Part shown: positions 49,702 through 58,436 of the stretch, in pieces | Position numbering within the stretch: the first letter of the stretch is position 1 | How the letters are laid out: each line of letters starts with the position of its first letter | Assembly: GCA_938017675.1 (NCBI GenBank) | Contig: CALIJB010000004.1 | Location: 62,001 to 126,000 of the forward strand | Reading direction: 5' to 3' | Length of the DNA stretch: 64,000 nucleotides | Source: an uncultured Candidatus Saccharibacteria bacterium | GTDB taxonomy: Bacteria; Patescibacteriota; Saccharimonadia; Saccharimonadales; Saccharimonadaceae | Notes under the pieces: generated by a model | Databases searched by the model: none | The model's input: the letters and a program-made list of their open reading frames with translations, nothing else | Told to the model about the DNA's origin: nothing | Translations under genes and position numbers: made by a program

Positions 49702-50772
49702 ATGCCAGAACAAGAATTACGGATTGAAGTTTTACTAGAGGAAGTTATCAAGCGCCGAGCTAGCGACTTGCATATTCAAGTTGGTTTGCCGCCGATGCTG
49801 CGAATTGACGGCACATTGATAGCTATTGCTGGCTTTGATGCTCTCGATGAAGCGCAAGTCGAGTCGCTGGTATTTGCAATCCTCGACGAAGATCAACAGC
49901 AGATTCTTCTCAAGGATAAAGAGTTTGACTTTAGCTTTGCTTTCGGTACGCTCGGACGATTCCGGGTTAATGCTTTCCATGAGCGCGGTAATTTGGCAGC
50001 AGCGCTGCGCTTAATTCCAAACGAGATCAAGTCGGTGACCGAGCTCGGTATGCCGCCGGTAGTGATGAACTTTGCTGATTATCCGCGTGGTTTGGTGCTG
50101 GTGACTGGGCCGACTGGCTCGGGTAAGTCGACTACTCTGGCAGCGCTGGTTGATAAGATCAACTCTGAAAAATCGCAGCACATCATTACTATCGAAGACC
50201 CGATTGAGTTTACGCACAAGTCGAAAAAATCGGTAGTGGTGCAGCGCGAGGTTCATTATGATACCTATTCATTCTCGGCGGCGCTGCGCTCTAGCCTGCG
50301 CCAAGACCCAGACGTGGTACTGATCGGCGAGATGCGCGACCTCGAGACGATCTCGGCGGCGATCACCATTGCCGAGACCGGGCACTTGGTGTTTGCGACG
50401 CTGCACACCAACTCGGCGGCGCAATCAATCGATCGTATGATTGACGTCTTCCCGCCGCATCAGCAGCCGCAAATCCGCGCGCAGCTCAGTAATATTTTGA
50501 TGGCAATTTGTTCGCAGCGGCTAGTGCCAGCGATTGGTGGCGGGCGCGTCGTGTCGGCAGAAATTTTAATTGCTAATCCGGCAGTTCGTAACGTTATCCG
50601 CGAAGGCAAGACTCATCAGCTTGACGCGATTATCCAAACCGGTGCCGACCAAGGTATGCAGACAATGGATCGCACATTGGTACAGTTGGTCCAAAGCGGC
50701 ACGATTACTTATGATAGCGCGCGGGAATTCGCTGTTGACTTGACCGAGTTTGAAAGGTTAATCAGGGGATAA
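49702..50772 (+). CDS. pilT: Type IV pilus retraction ATPase PilT
   Basis: Depolymerises the pilus and powers twitching. 356 aa; PAS-like N-terminus (RRASDLHIQVGLPPMLRIDG), Walker A GPTGSGKSTTLAALVD, Asp box ITIEDPIEF, Walker B DVVLIGEMRDLETI, His box GHLVFATLHTNSAAQSIDR, and the C-terminal AIRSLIR-like NVIREGKTHQLDAIIQTG. SD AAGGAGG upstream. Its presence implies dynamic pili. Confidence 0.94.
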   Translation: MPEQELRIEVLLEEVIKRRASDLHIQVGLPPMLRIDGTLIAIAGFDALDEAQVESLVFAILDEDQQQILLKDKEFDFSFAFGTLGRFRVNAFHERGNLAAALRLIPNEIKSVTELGMPPVVMNFADYPRGLVLVTGPTGSGKSTTLAALVDKINSEKSQHIITIEDPIEFTHKSKKSVVVQREVHYDTYSFSAALRSSLRQDPDVVLIGEMRDLETISAAITIAETGHLVFATLHTNSAAQSIDRMIDVFPPHQQPQIRAQLSNILMAICSQRLVPAIGGGRVVSAEILIANPAVRNVIREGKTHQLDAIIQTGADQGMQTMDRTLVQLVQSGTITYDSAREFAVDLTEFERLIRG

Positions 50773-50775
50773 TTA

Positions 50776-51981
50776 ATGAAAAAGTTTACCTACGAAGCAC
50801 GCGATAAAGCGACGGGCAACATTGTCAAATCGCTGGTTCAAGCTGAATCCGAGAGCGAAGCCGCTAAAGCGCTGACCGCTCAGGGCTATATGCCGCTATC
50901 AATCAAGGAGGAAGTCGAGGGCGGCTGGCTAGCGCGCTTTACCAACCGGATTTCTAGCAAGGATAAGATTGTTTTCTCGCGCCAGCTGGCAACATTGATT
51001 GGTGCTGGATTACCGTTGACACAAAGCCTACATACGGTATTTGAGCAGACTGCCAACAAAAAAATGCAGGAGATCGTCCAAGAAATCATTGCCGACGTTG
51101 AAGGCGGTAAGACATTATCTTCGGCCTTTGGCAAGCATCCAGAAGTGTTTAACAAAATTTTCATTGCGCTAGTTACCGCTGGCGAAGCATCGGGTACGCT
51201 TGATGATGCACTAAAACGGATTGCCGACCAGCAAGAAAAAGATGCAGCAATGGTTAGCAAAATTCGCGGGGCCATGGTGTATCCTGGTATTGTCCTAGCG
51301 GTAATGGTTGCGGTTGGCGTATTTATGATGGTAACAATCGTGCCGCAGGTTGCCAAGTTGTACTCTGATATGAAGAAGACCTTACCAGTTTTGACATCAA
51401 TTTTAATCGGAATATCTAATTTCGTAATTAATTTTTGGTGGTTAACCTTAATTCTATTAGCGCTAGCGATCTTTTTTGCGCGGCAATATGTTCGTACTGA
51501 AGCAGGCTCTCGCTTATTGGATAATCTGAAGCTTAATATGCCGCCATTCAAAGGTATGTTCCGCCGTCTTTATATGGCGCGGTTTACGCGTATGGGACAG
51601 ACTTTGCTAGTCACTGGCGTGCCAATGTTGGATATGCTAGCTATTGCTGCCGAGGGTGTCAATAACGCTGTTGTAGCCGAAGAGATTACTAGAGCTGCCG
51701 GTAAGGTGCAGAGCGGTAAAGCGCTTTCGGCTGCTTTGCAGACAGAGGATTATATTTTGCCGATGGTGCCGCAAATGATCAAGATCGGTGAGCAATCGGG
51801 TAGGATCGACGAAATGATGGGTAAGACAGCGCAAGCTTACGAAGACGAGCTTGACGAGGAGATTCGAGCAATTTCGACAATGATTGAGCCGATTATGATG
51901 GTGATTCTGGCTATATTTGCCGGCGTGCTGATTGGGGCGGTATTATTCCCAATTTACAGTCTAGTCGGTGGTGTGCGATAG
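50776..51981 (+). CDS. pilC: Type IV pilus inner-membrane platform protein PilC
   Basis: 401 aa. Two GspF repeats (FSRQLATLIGAGLPLTQSL about 55-75; FTRMGQTLLVTGVPMLDML about 272-290) and three or four TM helices (GIVLAVMVAVGVFMMVTIVP, FWWLTLILLALAIFFA, PIMMVILAIFAGVLIGAVLFP). Starts 3 nt after pilT. Transfers motor movement to pilin extraction or insertion. Confidence 0.94.
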   Translation: MKKFTYEARDKATGNIVKSLVQAESESEAAKALTAQGYMPLSIKEEVEGGWLARFTNRISSKDKIVFSRQLATLIGAGLPLTQSLHTVFEQTANKKMQEIVQEIIADVEGGKTLSSAFGKHPEVFNKIFIALVTAGEASGTLDDALKRIADQQEKDAAMVSKIRGAMVYPGIVLAVMVAVGVFMMVTIVPQVAKLYSDMKKTLPVLTSILIGISNFVINFWWLTLILLALAIFFARQYVRTEAGSRLLDNLKLNMPPFKGMFRRLYMARFTRMGQTLLVTGVPMLDMLAIAAEGVNNAVVAEEITRAAGKVQSGKALSAALQTEDYILPMVPQMIKIGEQSGRIDEMMGKTAQAYEDELDEEIRAISTMIEPIMMVILAIFAGVLIGAVLFPIYSLVGGVR

Positions 51982-51984
51982 GCC

Positions 51985-52013
51985 TAGACAACTGAAAAAA
52001 CCTACGTTATACT
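51985..52013 (+). promoter_or_regulatory. Separate promoter of the pilin gene
   Basis: TAGACA (51985-51990), 17-nt spacer, TATACT (52008-52013); ~40-nt leader with AAAGGTGG SD. Lets the pilin be expressed independently of the machinery. Confidence 0.7.
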
Positions 52014-52058
52014 GGGTACAGTTGAGCATAAGTTCAAAGGGAAAGGTGGAACTAAATT

Positions 52059-52517
52059 ATGACAAAACAACAGATTAAAGATCGCGGTTTTACAATTATC
52101 GAGGTCGTTTTGGTGCTGGCGATTGCTGCATTGATTTTCTTGATGGTGTTTATTGCGTTGCCAGCACTACAGGCTAGCCAGCGCGATACAGCTCGCAAGA
52201 GCGATGTTAGTATCGTATCGGCTGCGTATAATAGCGCTTTGAGCAACAACCGCGGTGGTACCGCTGTAAACCAAGATGTGCTTCGAAGGTTCGTCAATGG
52301 CGTATCGGAAAATACTAGTATTGATAATATAAACATCGCTGACTTTAGTAGTCAGATAACTGTTAACGATGCACAAATCATTGTAGTTTTAGGGGCTAGG
52401 TGTGGCACATCAAACCCTGACGGGCAGCAGGATCTAATTAGGGGTACTCGTCGTCAGTATGCTACGTTTACGCGCTTAGAGGCTGGCAATCATGCTGCGT
52501 ATTGTTTAGACTCGTAA
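52059..52517 (+). CDS. Type IV prepilin, probably the major pilin
   Basis: 152 aa. Short leader MTKQQIKDRG ahead of FTIIEVVLVLAIAALIFLMV: cleavage after Gly10 with Phe at +1 and Glu at +5. Hydrophobic assembly helix, then a small globular domain with two cysteines (GARCGTS and AYCLDS) forming a likely D-loop at the C-terminus. Its own promoter and terminator make it the best candidate for the main subunit. Confidence 0.87.
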   Translation: MTKQQIKDRGFTIIEVVLVLAIAALIFLMVFIALPALQASQRDTARKSDVSIVSAAYNSALSNNRGGTAVNQDVLRRFVNGVSENTSIDNINIADFSSQITVNDAQIIVVLGARCGTSNPDGQQDLIRGTRRQYATFTRLEAGNHAAYCLDS

Positions 52518-52541
52518 ATCTGTGATATCTACAGTTTTTTG

Positions 52542-52570
52542 AAAAGGTTGCGCAAAAGCGTAACCTTTTT
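52542..52570 (+). terminator. Intrinsic terminator of the pilin gene
   Basis: AAAAGGTTGCG pairs with CGTAACCTTTT (one G-U) around CAAAAG, with a T run. The last T is part of the next gene's extended -10. Confidence 0.85.
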
Positions 52571-52578
52571 GCTATACT
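52570..52578 (+). promoter_or_regulatory. Extended -10 promoter of pilD (leaderless)
   Basis: TGC then TATACT (52573-52578), 6 nt, ATG at 52585. Confidence 0.7.
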
Positions 52579-52584
52579 AGACGT

Positions 52585-53457
52585 ATGATAGTTATGTCAA
52601 TTGCTATAGTGTGCGGGGTATTCGGGCTGGTGCTTGGCAGCTTTGCCGGAGCGCAAGTCTGGCGGCTGCGAGCTCGCCAGCTTGTCGCCGACAAAAAGGC
52701 CGGCGAATCGTACGACAAGGCCGAATATAAGAAATTATCGCCGCTCCTGAAGAGTAAAAAGCAGCAAGATCGCTCGCGTTGCTTGAGTTGCGGGCACCAA
52801 CTCGGTTTACGCGATTTGATTCCGTTAATCAGCTGGCTATCGACGTGTGGTCGTTGCCGATATTGTGGTAAGCGCATTGGCTGCTTTGAGCCGTTGATGG
52901 AATTATCTCTCGCGGTGGCATTTATGGTGTCGTTCTTGGTCTGGCCATGGCACCTGGCGGGGTTGCAGTGGGCATTGTTTGTTGTTTGGTGTGTATCGTT
53001 GGTAGCTCTAATCATGTTGGTCGCTTACGATATCAAGTGGCGAATTCTGCCAGACTTTCTTACTGTTTCGTATGGCCTGGTCTCGCTAGTCTTTGTGGTG
53101 TTGCGTTATTTTATAGTTAATGATGTTAAATTATATAGTTTGGCAATAGCGCTAATAATTATGTCGGGTGTTTATGGTGTACTCTATTTGATATCGAAAG
53201 GTAAGTGGATCGGTCTAGGCGACGTGAAATTAGGTGTTGGCTTGGGGTTGATATTGGCTTCGTGGCAGACGGCTTTTGTTGGGCTGTTTCTAGCTAACTT
53301 AATTGGCTGCGTCTTGGTGATTCCAGGACTTGCTAGCAAGAAACTCAAAGCTAATAGCGAGATTGCTTTTGGCCCGTTGTTGGCCTTAGGATCGTTTATT
53401 TCGTTTTTTGTTGGTACGCGAATTATGGACTGGCTAGTGATTGCATCGTTTTTCTAG
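52585..53457 (+). CDS. pilD: Prepilin peptidase PilD
   Basis: Cleaves and N-methylates prepilins; aspartic protease in the membrane. 290 aa. GLVLGSFAGAQVWRLRAR at the N-terminus, a four-Cys zinc motif kept (RCLSCGHQ ... CGRCRYCGKRIG, about 66-100). Catalytic Asp residues are in AYDIKWRILPD and GLGDVKLG, with about seven TM helices. A ~25-residue charged insert (KKAGESYDKAEYKK) precedes the zinc motif. Confidence 0.93.
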   Translation: MIVMSIAIVCGVFGLVLGSFAGAQVWRLRARQLVADKKAGESYDKAEYKKLSPLLKSKKQQDRSRCLSCGHQLGLRDLIPLISWLSTCGRCRYCGKRIGCFEPLMELSLAVAFMVSFLVWPWHLAGLQWALFVVWCVSLVALIMLVAYDIKWRILPDFLTVSYGLVSLVFVVLRYFIVNDVKLYSLAIALIIMSGVYGVLYLISKGKWIGLGDVKLGVGLGLILASWQTAFVGLFLANLIGCVLVIPGLASKKLKANSEIAFGPLLALGSFISFFVGTRIMDWLVIASFF

Positions 53458-53477
53458 TATCAATGTGATGATGCTTA

Positions 53478-53486
53478 TGCTAAAAT
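53478..53486 (+). promoter_or_regulatory. Extended -10 promoter of the minor pilin operon (leaderless)
   Basis: TGC then TAAAAT (53481-53486), 6 nt, ATG at 53493. Confidence 0.7.
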
Positions 53487-53492
53487 AGTGAT

Positions 53493-54263
53493 ATGAATAA
53501 GTTGTCGGGGGGCTTCACAATTATCGAGGTAATGTTGTTCCTGGCTGTTTCGGGGGTGTTGGCTGCTGGTATATTGGCGACAGTTGGTGGTACTATTGGC
53601 GCTCAGCGTTATCGTGATGCTGTTGACTCGTTTGCCGATTTTATCCAAGGCCAATATGACAAAACCGTGAATGTTCAAAATGACACAGAAAATCACAATG
53701 AGTGCGGGCTTAATGCCGATAAAGACCGGATAGTCGTTAGCGATAGCAGTACAGTATTGGCAGGCACTAGCCGCGTGTGCATGATTGTTGGGCGTTTTAT
53801 ATCGTCGGTTGATGGCGTTAATTTTACAGCACGGCCGCTGTATATAGCGACAGAAAACGAAGACCAAATGAACAAGGCTTTATTATCGCAAGGCGATTAT
53901 GATTTTTTGCAGAAGGCAGCCGATAGGAGCGCGTTGTCGGCTACTAAGTCGGCGCTGTTAACCACATCAAATACTGGACACTCTGTTGATAACTATGCGC
54001 TCGGCTGGGATACTCGAATTGATGAGAGCAAAACTGATCGAATAATCTCGATCGCCATCGTACGGTCGCCAGTCAGCGGTGTTATCCACACGTACTTTTC
54101 TAGCAAGACAAGCGTTAGCGACACGATAACGGCAGGCGGGTTAAATCAGGCAAGGCTTTGCGTTGATCCTAGCGGCTGGCTAACTGGCGCGCGGTTAGGT
54201 GTGCGGATTGACCGCGATGCAGCATTAGAGAGCTCAGTACAAGTTGTCGGGGAGGGTTGCTAA
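53493..54263 (+). CDS. Minor pilin-like protein with GspH-type N-terminus
   Basis: 256 aa. Class III-type signal MNKLSGG then FTIIEVMLFLAVSGVLAAGIL, cleavage after Gly7 with Glu at +5. The large beta-rich C-terminal domain has cysteines in NECGLN, SRVCMIVG, RLCVDPS and the last residue GEGC. First of four pilin-like genes with 0, -11 and -4 nt spacing. Likely part of the priming tip complex. Confidence 0.82.
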   Translation: MNKLSGGFTIIEVMLFLAVSGVLAAGILATVGGTIGAQRYRDAVDSFADFIQGQYDKTVNVQNDTENHNECGLNADKDRIVVSDSSTVLAGTSRVCMIVGRFISSVDGVNFTARPLYIATENEDQMNKALLSQGDYDFLQKAADRSALSATKSALLTTSNTGHSVDNYALGWDTRIDESKTDRIISIAIVRSPVSGVIHTYFSSKTSVSDTITAGGLNQARLCVDPSGWLTGARLGVRIDRDAALESSVQVVGEGC

Positions 54264-54851
54264 ATGCGTTATAGCCGCGGCGACACCATTATTGAGGTAA
54301 TGTTTAGTTTTGTGGTATTCAGCTTGTTGACCGTAGGAACTTACATAGTTATGAATCGCGGTACGCAGATTGCCCAGCGTTCGCTTGAGATTACGCTTGT
54401 CCGCCAGCAACTTGACGCTCAAGTGTCCTTTATTAGATATGTTAAAGATACTAATCCTGCGCAGTGGGCGGAGTTAACTAGCAGCAAATTTTTGGTCAAT
54501 AATCCACTTGACGTTGTGAGTGCCAGCTCAGATGGCTGCCCTGCACCTGGCGGCCGTGTTGATTTAGCTACTGGCACAAATGCCTTTTTTATGTCAGTTG
54601 ATCAAAAGAATGATACAGTTCTGCCGGTGCGCGTTTTGAACACGACCTATTCGCCACCTTCGGTTTACGCTAACGTTGATTTAATTAACGCTAAAACATA
54701 CGGTGTTTTTGCCCAAATTGTTCGAGCCGAGCAGAACTCAGGCGTAAACACTGCTGGGGCTTACGATGTGTATGTGAATGCTTGCTGGGATAGTGTTGGT
54801 GCGGCAGCGCCGTTAACCATAGGAACGGTGACGAGGATATATGACAAGTAA
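54264..54851 (+). CDS. Minor pilin-like protein with Asp at +1
   Basis: 195 aa, starting right after the previous stop. MRYSRG then DTIIEVMFSFVVFSLLTVGTYIV: the Gly(-1) and Glu(+5) are kept but +1 is Asp instead of Phe/Met, which is unusual for PilD substrates. The C-terminal domain has two cysteines (DGCPAPG, NACWDS). PilV/GspI-like by position. Confidence 0.75.
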   Translation: MRYSRGDTIIEVMFSFVVFSLLTVGTYIVMNRGTQIAQRSLEITLVRQQLDAQVSFIRYVKDTNPAQWAELTSSKFLVNNPLDVVSASSDGCPAPGGRVDLATGTNAFFMSVDQKNDTVLPVRVLNTTYSPPSVYANVDLINAKTYGVFAQIVRAEQNSGVNTAGAYDVYVNACWDSVGAAAPLTIGTVTRIYDK

Positions 54852-55572
54852 TAAGAATGCAAATCAGATACAGGGTTTTACTTTAGTAGAATTGCTTTTA
54901 GCTATGACTGGGGTGGCGATACTTTTGGTGGCGGTGGCAACTACTACAATACAGCTGATGAACATGTATCACAAAGGTATCACGATTAAAACGATTAATT
55001 CTGCTGGCCGCGAGGTTGGCGATATGATAAAGCGTGATGGTTTGTCGGCAAAGGGCCGAGATATCGTTCAGGTGGCTCCTAGCGATAGCGGTACCGGTGG
55101 TTTGGGTCGATTGTGCTTTGGCTCGTATACTTATGTTTGGAATACGCCAGAGAACTTGAGGTCAAGGGACGCTAGTGCTGGCGTGGTTTACGACGATGAT
55201 CCTAGCCACAGCAAAATCGTTTTTGCCCGCGTGGCTGACCCGGATGGCTCTCTATGCAAGGCGACGAGAGGGCAATACCCAAAAGTGATTACTAAGAGTG
55301 CTCCGATGAATGCTGTAGAAGTACTAGGCGATAAAGATACCGGTCTAGCAATTCACAATATTTCTTTGACCGATCTATTCGTCGATAGTAATAGCCGGGC
55401 TGGCTATACGATTGGTTATACGCTTGGTACTTATGAAGAGGATACCTATCGTAATGGCATAATTAATTCTAGCGATGCGCAGTGCTTAGCACAGTCTGAA
55501 GAGACTAATAACTATACTTTTTGCGCGATTAATCAGTTCGCGGAAACTATAATTACAGAGAGGGCATCATGA
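54841..55572 (+). CDS. Minor pilin-like protein (PilW/GspJ-like position)
   Basis: 243 aa. MTSNKNANQIQG then FTLVELLLAMTGVAILLVAVATT: a textbook prepilin signal, cleavage after Gly12. Beta-rich C-terminus with four cysteines (RLCFGSY, SLCKATR, QCLAQS, FCAINQ). ATG lies 11 nt inside the preceding gene. Confidence 0.82.
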   Translation: MTSNKNANQIQGFTLVELLLAMTGVAILLVAVATTTIQLMNMYHKGITIKTINSAGREVGDMIKRDGLSAKGRDIVQVAPSDSGTGGLGRLCFGSYTYVWNTPENLRSRDASAGVVYDDDPSHSKIVFARVADPDGSLCKATRGQYPKVITKSAPMNAVEVLGDKDTGLAIHNISLTDLFVDSNSRAGYTIGYTLGTYEEDTYRNGIINSSDAQCLAQSEETNNYTFCAINQFAETIITERAS

Positions 55573-56723
55573 CGCATTCCAAGCAATCCGGCCTAGTTTC
55601 AATTATTGTTGTAATGTTTACAGCTATATTATTAATGGTAGTGTCAACTGGCTTTATTCGCATCATGGTTCAAGAAGAATCGCGCGCTTCCAATAATAAC
55701 TTGTCGCGTACCGCCTACGAATCCGCGGTGGCGGGCGTCGAGGATGGCAAGCGGGCGATTATGGCTTGCCAGCGCAGCGGCTCGGCTAGCGCTGCTTGTA
55801 AGGCGATTGCTGCTAAACGTTGCAGTACAATACAAGATGCTGGCATAATTAGTAGCATAAGTAATACTGCTATCACCATCAAGAGTGGTACTAACTTACA
55901 GTACATTAGCGGACAGGCTTATACTTGTGTATTGATTGATTCGCAAACAAGCGATGTGGTGTATAGTCTCAAGGAGGGCAGCTCGCGCGTTGTGCCGCTG
56001 CGCGTCAACAAAGATACCTCTATAGTTAGACTTCAATGGATGATGAAAAATGATAAGGTGTCGACAATATCGTCTGCTGATGGCAGCGACACTTTACCAA
56101 AACGCGTGGAATGGCCAGCTGATGCGCCGGCGCTGTTACGCATCCAGGCGGTTGTTCCAGAGAGCACGACAGTTAACGGGCAACAAAGTTTTGATAGCTC
56201 AATTGTCTCGACTGCCTTCTTGCGTCCGTCTGGTATTCGCGCGCTGAGAAATTTGTTAGATAGTACTGCGTTTAATGCGGTGGCGCCACAATCGGTTCGT
56301 GCTGCTGGTAGCGCTACAAACGCGATAGCAGGCGTCTCACCAATTACGTGTTCAGCGGAAGCTTTTGATAATCATCAATATGCTTGTTCGGCCTATGTCA
56401 CATTGCCGCGCAATCTTGTTGCTGGCAATCCAATGGCTTTTTTGCGAATCACCAGTATTTATAACGACACTGACGTTAGATTATCGTTTGATAATATCGG
56501 CGATGGTACGATTAAATTTGACGGCGTGCAGCCAAAAGTCGATTCAACTGGCCGAGCCGGTGATGTATATCGTCGCGTATCTAGCCGGATTAGCTCGTCT
56601 AGCAATATCAATTATCCTGAATATGCAGTTGATATTACGGGCAGTCTTTGTAAAGACTTCTCGGTAACTAATCAAGGGGTACCTTCGGCATTAACATGCA
56701 AAGTTATTCCAGAAGAGCAGTAA
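55569..56723 (+). CDS. PilX-like tip pilin or membrane-anchored pilus protein
   Basis: 384 aa, starts on the stop of the previous gene (ATGA). N-terminus MTHSKQSGLVSIIVVMFTAILLMVVSTGFI has Gly before a hydrophobic helix but no Glu at +5, as in GspK/PilX-type tip subunits. YESAVAGVEDGKRA follows, as in PilX-family proteins; a long beta-rich domain with several cysteines (MACQRSG, AACKAI, KRCSTI) completes it. Confidence 0.72.
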   Translation: MTHSKQSGLVSIIVVMFTAILLMVVSTGFIRIMVQEESRASNNNLSRTAYESAVAGVEDGKRAIMACQRSGSASAACKAIAAKRCSTIQDAGIISSISNTAITIKSGTNLQYISGQAYTCVLIDSQTSDVVYSLKEGSSRVVPLRVNKDTSIVRLQWMMKNDKVSTISSADGSDTLPKRVEWPADAPALLRIQAVVPESTTVNGQQSFDSSIVSTAFLRPSGIRALRNLLDSTAFNAVAPQSVRAAGSATNAIAGVSPITCSAEAFDNHQYACSAYVTLPRNLVAGNPMAFLRITSIYNDTDVRLSFDNIGDGTIKFDGVQPKVDSTGRAGDVYRRVSSRISSSSNINYPEYAVDITGSLCKDFSVTNQGVPSALTCKVIPEEQ

Positions 56724-56758
56724 AACCGTAGAACAATAGAGATAATTGAATAAAAAAT

Positions 56759-57682
56759 TTATTCAGTGTCGGTGTGAAATTGCTCGTAAATATCTTTGAG
56801 ATGCTGGTCGGTTACATGGGTATATACTTGAGTGGTAGCGATACTGCTGTGTCCGAGCATACTTTGTACGCTTCTGATATCGGCGCCGTTCATTAGCAAA
56901 TCGGTCGCAAAGCTATGCCGCATAGTGTGCGGACTGACGTGTTTGGTGATGCCAGCTAGCTTAGCGTATTTTTCGATAATTCGCTGAATGCTGCGCTGCG
57001 ATAGCCGCCGATAATCGCCAGAAGTGCTAGTCGTGCCGCTATTGCGGCTATAGCTCAGGAATAGAGGTTGTAAAGAATCGGTTCGCGCTGATAAGTAATC
57101 CTGGACGCGTTCAGCTGCCCGTTTGCTGATAAAAACTGGGCGGTCCTTCTGTCCTTTACCGCGGACAGTAAACTCGCGGCGCTGCATATTGACGTGATCT
57201 TTATTAAGCCCAACGAGTTCCGATACGCGCAGTCCGCTAGAAAAGAGAAGTTCGAGAATGGCTCTATCGCGAAGTGCTGGCAAGCTATCATCATTAGGTA
57301 CTACATCAAGCATACGCTGCACCTCGTCGCTGTACAAAAAAGTGACTTGTTTGCGGTGAACTCTCGGCAATTCTATTTTGTTTGGCGCCATACTTTTGAT
57401 ATCGCGCTTACTTAGGTAATTCAGGAAACCTCGCAGGGCAATGAGGTGGTAATTCTGAGTAATAAGCGATAAAGTGCCGCCGCGATCTGTCTGATAGCGA
57501 TTGAGCCATAAGCGATATTTTCTGACCAACTCTGGGCGGATATTATCAACCTTTAAGTCGAACCCAGCGAATTCTAGAAAACGCTCTAGATAGTGGCGAT
57601 ACGCCTCGCTAGTCTTGATCGATCGTCCGCGTTCAATTTGGAGATACTCCATGAAATCTTCAATCAGCTCTGACATATCCAT
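56759..57682 (-). CDS. xerD: XerC/XerD-like tyrosine recombinase
   Basis: Site-specific recombinase, presumably resolving chromosome dimers at dif together with FtsK. 307 aa: SAM-like N-terminal domain (IEDFMEYLQIERGRSIKTSEAYRHYL), catalytic Arg in LLFSSGLRVSELVGL, Lys in RGKGQKDRPV, HxxR in SPHTMRHSFATDLL, and HSSIATTQVYTHV with the nucleophilic Tyr. Start at 57682 (MDMSEL) because TACAAT lies 6 nt upstream; the much longer open frame starting at 57952 has no support. xerC/xerD distinction is not secure. Confidence 0.88.
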   Translation of the reverse strand: MDMSELIEDFMEYLQIERGRSIKTSEAYRHYLERFLEFAGFDLKVDNIRPELVRKYRLWLNRYQTDRGGTLSLITQNYHLIALRGFLNYLSKRDIKSMAPNKIELPRVHRKQVTFLYSDEVQRMLDVVPNDDSLPALRDRAILELLFSSGLRVSELVGLNKDHVNMQRREFTVRGKGQKDRPVFISKRAAERVQDYLSARTDSLQPLFLSYSRNSGTTSTSGDYRRLSQRSIQRIIEKYAKLAGITKHVSPHTMRHSFATDLLMNGADIRSVQSMLGHSSIATTQVYTHVTDQHLKDIYEQFHTDTE

Positions 57683-57688
57683 AAGAAT

Positions 57689-57694
57689 ATTGTA
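57689..57694 (-). promoter_or_regulatory. -10 box of the recombinase gene (leaderless)
   Basis: Minus-strand TACAAT, 6 nt (ATTCTT), ATG at 57682. Confidence 0.6.
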
Positions 57695-57772
57695 CGTCGT
57701 TAAGGGTAGATAAACAATATATCGAACAAAAAAGTTATTCAAAATATTCATAGTAAATAACTTAGATATATC

Positions 57773-57781
57773 TGATATAAT
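57773..57781 (+). promoter_or_regulatory. Extended -10 promoter of ndk
   Basis: TGA then TATAAT (57776-57781); ~28-nt leader with TAGGAGGT SD. Confidence 0.7.
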
Positions 57782-57815
57782 AGCGGTAAAGCAACCGTAT
57801 AAATAGGAGGTATAA

Positions 57816-58322
57816 ATGATGGGTGATGTAGAAAAAACACTAATTGTCTTTAAGCCGGATTCGGTGCAGCGGGGCTTAGTTGGGCGTATTCTGACGCGTT
57901 TCGAGCAGGTTGGACTGAAAATAGTCGCTACTAAAATGATTGCGCCCGACAAGCAGCACTACTACCGTCACTACGAAGAAATTGGCAAAATGATCACTCG
58001 CCGCGGCAAAGAAAAGTTTGACGTTACGTTAGAAATGATGGTTCAGGGGCCGGTTATCGCGATGGTACTTGAGGGCGTTGAAGCGGTCGATCTGGTTCGC
58101 AAACTTGTCGGTGCGACAGAACCAAAAAGTGCTGCCCCTGGTACCATTCGCGGTGACTTTTCGCACATGAGCTTCCAGTATGCTGATAGCGAAGGCAAGG
58201 GGGTACCTAATCTAATTCATGCTAGCGGTAACATCGAGGAAGCTGCAGAAGAAATATCGCATTGGTTTAGCGATGATGAGTTATATAGTTATCATCGAAC
58301 TAGCGAGCGCTTTACTCGCTAG
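57816..58322 (+). CDS. ndk: Nucleoside diphosphate kinase
   Basis: Balances NTP pools by transferring the gamma phosphate through a phospho-His. 168 aa: EKTLIVFKPDSVQRGLVGRIL, ALEGVEAV-type segment (MVLEGVEAVDLVRKLVGAT), GTIRGDFS and the active-site NLIHASGN (His about 136). About 20 residues longer than the bacterial norm. SD AGGAGG serves either ATG at 57816 (5 nt) or ATG at 57819 (8 nt). Confidence 0.95.
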   Translation: MMGDVEKTLIVFKPDSVQRGLVGRILTRFEQVGLKIVATKMIAPDKQHYYRHYEEIGKMITRRGKEKFDVTLEMMVQGPVIAMVLEGVEAVDLVRKLVGATEPKSAAPGTIRGDFSHMSFQYADSEGKGVPNLIHASGNIEEAAEEISHWFSDDELYSYHRTSERFTR

Positions 58323-58334
58323 TGCTTGCGATGT

Positions 58335-58340
58335 TACACT
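58335..58340 (+). promoter_or_regulatory. Promoter of tRNA-Arg
   Basis: TTTACT (58311-58316), 18-nt spacer ending TGT, TACACT (58335-58340), 9 nt before the tRNA. Confidence 0.6.
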
Positions 58341-58349
58341 AATCCCAGG

Positions 58350-58426
58350 GCCCCGGTAGCTCAATTGGATAGAGCAGTTCCGTCCTAAGGAAATGGTTGT
58401 AGGTTCGACTCCTGTCCGGGGTACCA
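58350..58426 (+). tRNA. tRNA-Arg (anticodon CCT)
   Basis: 77 nt including encoded CCA. Acceptor GCCCCGG / CCGGGGT (G1-U72), D-stem GCTC/GAGC, anticodon loop GTCCTAA, T-arm loop TTCGACT, discriminator A. Base 27-43 is a G-A mismatch. The next ORF starts 10 nt after the CCA. Confidence 0.93.
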
Positions 58427-58436
58427 GGATATTACT

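Noticed and set aside
57683..57952. N-terminal extension of the XerD-like recombinase up to 57952
   Set aside because: The extra residues match no recombinase, and a -10 box lies immediately before the ATG at 57682; the extension also overlaps the ndk promoter and start.
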